Source: Syngnathus acus
Taxonomy: Eukaryota; Chordata; Actinopteri; Syngnathiformes; Syngnathidae
Length of the DNA: 64,000 nt
Direction: 5' to 3'
NCBI RefSeq assembly: GCF_901709675.1
Contig: NC_051106.1
Location: 9,248,001 to 9,312,000, forward strand
The notes under the pieces: model-generated
Database searches by the model: none
Seen by the model: the letters and a program-made list of their open reading frames with translations, nothing else
What the model was told of the DNA's origin: nothing
Program-made: the position numbers and the translations under genes
Shown here: positions 59,601 through 64,000 of the stretch, piece by piece
Layout of the letters: the number at the start of each line of letters is the position of its first letter
Numbering within the stretch: position 1 is the stretch's first letter

Positions 59601-61097
59601 CTCTAATCCATCTGCATTATAAATATGAATATTTTGAAATGCGGGCCAACGAGCTGAGGTGAATCTCCCGATGTTGATACAAAATTGCAGATGGTACCTG
59701 GTGTCTGAGTAAGATGGAGTGAATGGTTACAGGCTTTTAAACAAAACAATTTGAATGATCTCCTCAGTCGTCTCTCTTGACAAGCTGGCGCATAAGGATG
59801 GAAATGTATCATGCATCAGTCACTTTAATGTCTCATCCCTTTGTCAAAGAGGCCACTATATTTCCACATGACAGTGCCATGATATCTCAATGTATTTGTA
59901 TTTACGTCAAACAATGCTTCCCTTTCTCTCAGTTCATGAGAATTAATAGCGTTCCATATTTCCCCACCAACTCATTAAGGCATCTTGCAGCGATAACGTC
60001 ATCTCCTTTGTGCATGTGAAGCTCATTTATCCCATTCGCCTTTGCAAGCAATCTAAAGCGCTCCTCTGAGATGCTGGCTTTGCTGTAATTCCAGCGTAGA
60101 TGAGAAGATATGCTATGCGGCAGTATGAGGGAGGCAGCATTGAACTGATAACTGAGCGAGAAGACCGAAACGAGACGGACAAGAAAAGGATTGTTCGGGA
60201 GTAAGCCAAACTTTTATGAGACATCTGTCATCCTGTCCTCCGAGCCAAAAACCTCAGTAATCAAACTGTCAAACTCTGCTTGAGTTAAAACACAATGAGA
60301 GTAACACATACTAAATAATCACATCACTAAATGCTCATGAGCTACTCAATGCATTATTGATTTAATTATTACAAACTTTATTTGTGTATTTAATTACAAA
60401 CTTTATTTTATTTATTTATGAATTAAAAAGAAAACCATGAGACAGTCATGGACAGTAACTTGGGTAAAATAGTAAATAGATGGTGTTTAGGGTCAAGGAT
60501 TGCGGTCAAGTGTTTCTCATCGAAAAAGTCCTGAAACGGAAAGCTAATGTGGATGCAGCTTTTTGCTAGTGATGGATGGCAACATAATTACCTGGCAATA
60601 TGCAATGTTTTTGGGTGTGTTGGGACACTGAATCTCCTGACAGTGACAGATGGCAAACACGGCCAAGTTAGACAATCACTGGTCCACCGTGTCTCTGCTT
60701 GGCACCATAGATGGTTTTCATCTATCACAAAGCTGTCAGTGGCATCAGTGCTCTGGCAGCTGTCATCATGACGTCATCTCACCCTGACCATGCAGTAGGC
60801 AGACAATTCTGTTTTTTGGGGGCTCCTTCACCAAGTTAAATGACCGAAATAAATTCATGGTATATAATTTAAGAAACAAATGACTATAAATTGATTGCCC
60901 TGGTGGTTGCGCCAATCAACCAAAACAATTACCACAAGATAACAGCCTAGTCCAACAGGTGGCGCCCCCTCTCCCTCACTCCTTTCAGTTTCTGCTGCTG
61001 TCCACGACAGGGGGTTCTCACACCCCAGTAACAGATTTGATTGGAAAGCATCTAGCCCCTGGCAACCAATCCCCTAGCAGACACAAACCCGGACATG

Positions 61098-61111
61098 GTT
61101 ACCATGGCAAC
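61098..61111. promoter_or_regulatory. RFX X-box-like palindrome GTTACCATGGCAAC
   Basis: The two half-sites GTTACC and GGCAAC flank an AT spacer, which is the known high-affinity pattern for RFX transcription factors. No gene start is visible nearby, so it would act, if at all, as a distal element. Confidence 0.5.
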
Positions 61112-62200
61112 TGTGGGGTAAGGGGTAGTCGAAATGATTTGGTCTATGAAGCGAGCCAGACTATGGTCATGAGGGGACAAGGTCTCCACCAGAGTGTAAG
61201 AAGTGGAAAGTGGGTGGGGGTTGAAACACTAGTCCATGGGAAGAGCAGAAAGAAAAATGCACCTTGAGGGCAAAGCTATTGAGATACAAGGCCGTTACAC
61301 CTGCACAAAACGGAAGAACATGTTGGACCTATAACAGCTTTCACTCTTGTGAAAAAGATTTTGGTCAAGGCCAACTGAACACTATCAGAAGCACTGTCAC
61401 ACATTTACGATATTATTCACAACAATCGTGACGTTAAGTATGTTTCGGCATGCTTGAATCAAATCAGGGTCGAAATGGGAGTGTGTTTTTCAAAATCTAA
61501 TTTGAAATTCCTCCTCACAGGGCCAAATCACTAGCCTGCAATGATGTCAGCATTTTTCCATCCTCTGATCAAGTCAAAAGTTGTTAGAGCAAACTTTGAG
61601 AAGCAAAACACAACAGCTGCCATCTGCACACATGAATACAAAACATGAAAAATGAGATTCTCTTGTGGTTATAATTATATATTTTCACGAGTGATGTTGG
61701 CGTCACGTTATTGACGCATTTATGGATCTTCATTTGTACAATCGAGCGTAGACATATTTTTAAAATACTTTAGTCCTGTTAATTCTTCAATGAAGAAGCG
61801 CATCGCATTTTTCTGCTGTTACTTTGCTGCTCTCAATTTTTTTTTTTAGCTGCTAGCTTTAGCCTCTCATCTGTGCTGCTCTACTTGGAGCAGGATATCA
61901 AACAAATTCCCCAAACTGGGTTTTTCAGAGATTACTGATGCTGAACCAATTCTCTCTGGTTACTGGAATGGGATTAAGAGCTGTGTGTGTGTGTGCATGT
62001 GGGCCGTCATGTTTATGCGTCCATGCGCATATGTCCACTGAGGAGAATGAGTTCAAGACACATTGTGTGCTTTCCCAGCATCCATTGTTTGTTTGTTGTG
62101 CTAAGTGCGTCTCGTTTAATCTCTCCGCCATTTTGTTGCCTTACGAGGCTCCTCTCTATCCTGCTTCTCATGGCAGTCACAGACTTAACTTCCCAGAATG
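61112..62200. other. Intergenic region, no gene supported
   Basis: The sequence between the two strong X-box words has no recognisable coding exon. A short (GT)n run lies near 61983-61995. Confidence 0.5.
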
Positions 62201-62214
62201 GTTACCATAGCAAC
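62201..62214. promoter_or_regulatory. RFX X-box-like palindrome GTTACCATAGCAAC
   Basis: This is an imperfect inverted repeat of GTTACC and AGCAAC with a two-base spacer, a near-consensus X-box. A related word, GTGACCATGGTGAC, follows at 62233-62246, only 18 bp further on. Confidence 0.5.
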
Positions 62215-62389
62215 ACAGACAGAGGTTTATCTGTGACCATGGTGACGGCTGATGCTGGAAGATGTGCCTAGCCAAGGTTTGGGGATGGAGAGCATTAGCA
62301 GAGATGCAGGGCTTGGACTGTTAAGGTATTTCTTTTTTGGAGATAATAAATACTACACATTTGATTTATTTTATTATCGCAGTGTGTCT

Positions 62390-62480
62390 GTCTGTCAGCC
62401 CATTAACGTTGCCTTTTTATTGTGGAAAGTACTTTGGGTTTATATGAAAAGCGCTCTATAAATGAAGCTTGATTGATTGA
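62390..62480 (+). repeat. L2/SINE-type 3' tail remnant
   Basis: The words AAAGTACTTTGGG, AAAAGCGCTCTATAAATGAA and a short (TTGA)n end follow the typical 3' tail of L2-mobilised LINE/SINE copies in fish. The assignment rests on this tail alone. Confidence 0.4.
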
Positions 62481-64000
62481 TGATGCTGAGGAGGAAGTTT
62501 GTGTGTGTGCGCTTGGTCCTACACGTCATTCACGTCAATGTTCTCAAATCAATTCCTCGGCCATTTTCCTGCCACGTTGAATGGCTTTGATTTTCCTCTG
62601 CAGAGGAGTAGTAATTTAAAAAGTGTAAATACAGCTATTGTTGGAGGCATAATCAAACATTCATGAGAGTGGGATCCGGGGAGAAGCAGAGAATCTAGGT
62701 CACGGAAGCGTTGGTTGGCAAGACGGCACTACACGCTTCTCTTTCTAAACCTCTCTTCCACTCGTCTTTGTCTTCTTCTCGGCTATCTATATTTCCACCC
62801 TCACACGTTTCTCTCATCTTGCTTCTTTTATCTAGTCTTCTACTCCCTCTCCTTCATCCTTCCTCTCTTTTAAACCCACGGCGCACCTCTCATTTATATT
62901 CCTCATCTCCCACTGCTTCCTTCACATGGTTGTCTTTTCATGCTCTTTAGTAAAACCTAATGAATGACTGCCAACATCAACCGCAACATATATGTACATT
63001 TAGGCAACACGGCTGATACGCTCACTTGTGGTAATCATCATTCAAGGGGAAGGTCAGGGCATTAACAATCATCTCCAAGCAAACTGAGCAACAGCGGCTG
63101 ACCTTGACTGTGAAAGACAAGCCAGAAATTAAAAATGCCTTCAGCAAAAAAAATTAAAGGCGCTGATGCTATACAAATAAAATTCTTGTACGAGGCACCG
63201 TCTAAATCTACATGAAGGCGGGTTAGATTAACTTTTGGTATTTTTGCAGATAGGCGTAGCTAAAAAAATGTACTTTTGTGATCATGAACAAAGCTAACTT
63301 GTTTCGTAGCCAATGCAAACAACTTCTCTCGATCCTGTAAAAATCAGCAACTAAGAAACACAATACTCGACATGGCAGCGGAAACTGATTTTCCAGGAAC
63401 CGTGTGGAAGATGGAAGCACCTAAAGTGCATTTATGAGGAACTGCTTACAGACCTGGATGATGTAAGGTTGGCCAGAGCGAATAGCCTTGATCAAAAGCC
63501 ACAAGGAAAGATGCAAGTTGCATGAAGATGACCACAGTCACGTTGCCGTGCAATAAAATCTTTATAATCCAACCCAAGATTAGAACCTTAGCATGGATCT
63601 GTAAGCACCCACAAATATTTACTCTTTAGGAGGGACATTTGCTTAACTGTCTGTGTCACACCATTTCAGGCACTCAGCTGAGGCTCCCGGGTGACTAATA
63701 AAACCAGATTGGCCAAACTAACATGATAATTACTTCAAGAGAAGCCGTATTTAATCGTTTGCTGCTCCAGGAATGGGAAACTTGGACTTGAAATCTTGGA
63801 GTTGAAATAAAGCAAAAAAAAAAAAAAACAACAACCAAATATAGGTCAGATGTTGGTCTTTTGAAAGCCCCACAAGTAGATTGTGCCCAGAGGAAATAAA
63901 TAATCATGGTCATGGTTGAAAGAGCCGACCAGACTGCCGGACCGCTGCTCCTCTTGGCTATGGAGGATTAGCCAACTGGCAGACAGAATGACTCATATGC
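62481..64000. other. Intergenic region at the right edge
   Basis: No gene is supported. A pyrimidine-rich stretch (about 62735-62935) gives an open frame of 79 codons with Ser/Leu-rich composition, which is low complexity rather than protein-like. An A-run lies at 63813-63828. Confidence 0.5.

Larger units (their letters stand above)
56691..61097. other. Intergenic region, no gene supported
   Basis: Open frames are short (102 codons or fewer) and unrecognised. Simple repeats at 58362-58388 and 59578-59600 are listed separately. A 17-bp word is tandemly repeated at 59269-59285 and 59292-59308 (period 23 bp). Confidence 0.5.

Noticed and set aside
1-64000. CRISPR arrays, prokaryotic operons, phage or viral genes.
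   Set aside because: The window is spliced vertebrate DNA. The one strong tandem array has a 6-bp unit without spacers, and no viral protein was recognised.

Overview
The window reads as vertebrate nuclear DNA, almost certainly a ray-finned fish. Three multi-feature genes are recognisable from split codons, GT-AG introns and protein similarity recalled from known families: fndc5 (irisin precursor, minus strand, five coding exons, 18883 to 9328), an Olig-family bHLH gene best called olig4 (plus strand, single coding exon, 43015-43758), and bsdc1 (BSD-domain protein, plus strand, eleven coding exons, 47016-49767). fndc5 and bsdc1 lie in the same small chromosomal region (1p35) in human, and olig4 is known from fish and amphibians but not mammals, so the block looks like the ancestral neighbourhood in which mammals lost olig4.

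Layout. 1-4600 is repeat-dominated. Its core is a 3,216-bp array (1238-4453) of exactly 536 hexamers mixing the vertebrate telomere unit GGGTTA with GAGCTA and minor variants. The array keeps one register from end to end and has higher-order blocks of about 116-130 hexamers. Two copies of a roughly 122-bp dispersed repeat lie in direct orientation at 500-621 and 4452-4575; the second abuts the last hexamer. Two tRNA-like sequences lie to the left of the array. 4600-9327 is AT-rich intergenic DNA and the probable 3' UTR of fndc5. 9328-18883 is fndc5, with a small inverted-repeat transposon in intron 4 and a 7.1-kb first intron. 18.9-42.8 kb is a gene desert with scattered simple repeats, degraded dispersed repeats and one clean 75-bp tandem duplication. 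42.85-44.05 kb is olig4, with a TATA box. 46.9-50.2 kb is bsdc1. 50.2-64 kb holds no gene I can support; it has two related hAT-like fragments, simple repeats and several RFX X-box-like palindromes.

The genes are neighbours rather than a pathway. fndc5 encodes a membrane FNIII protein whose ectodomain is the myokine irisin, olig4 a neural-patterning transcription factor, and bsdc1 a widely conserved protein of poorly defined function. The desert on both sides of olig4 is the natural place to look for its regulatory DNA. No computation was possible here: family names come from recognition, and exon borders come from reading splice sites and codon phase by hand.
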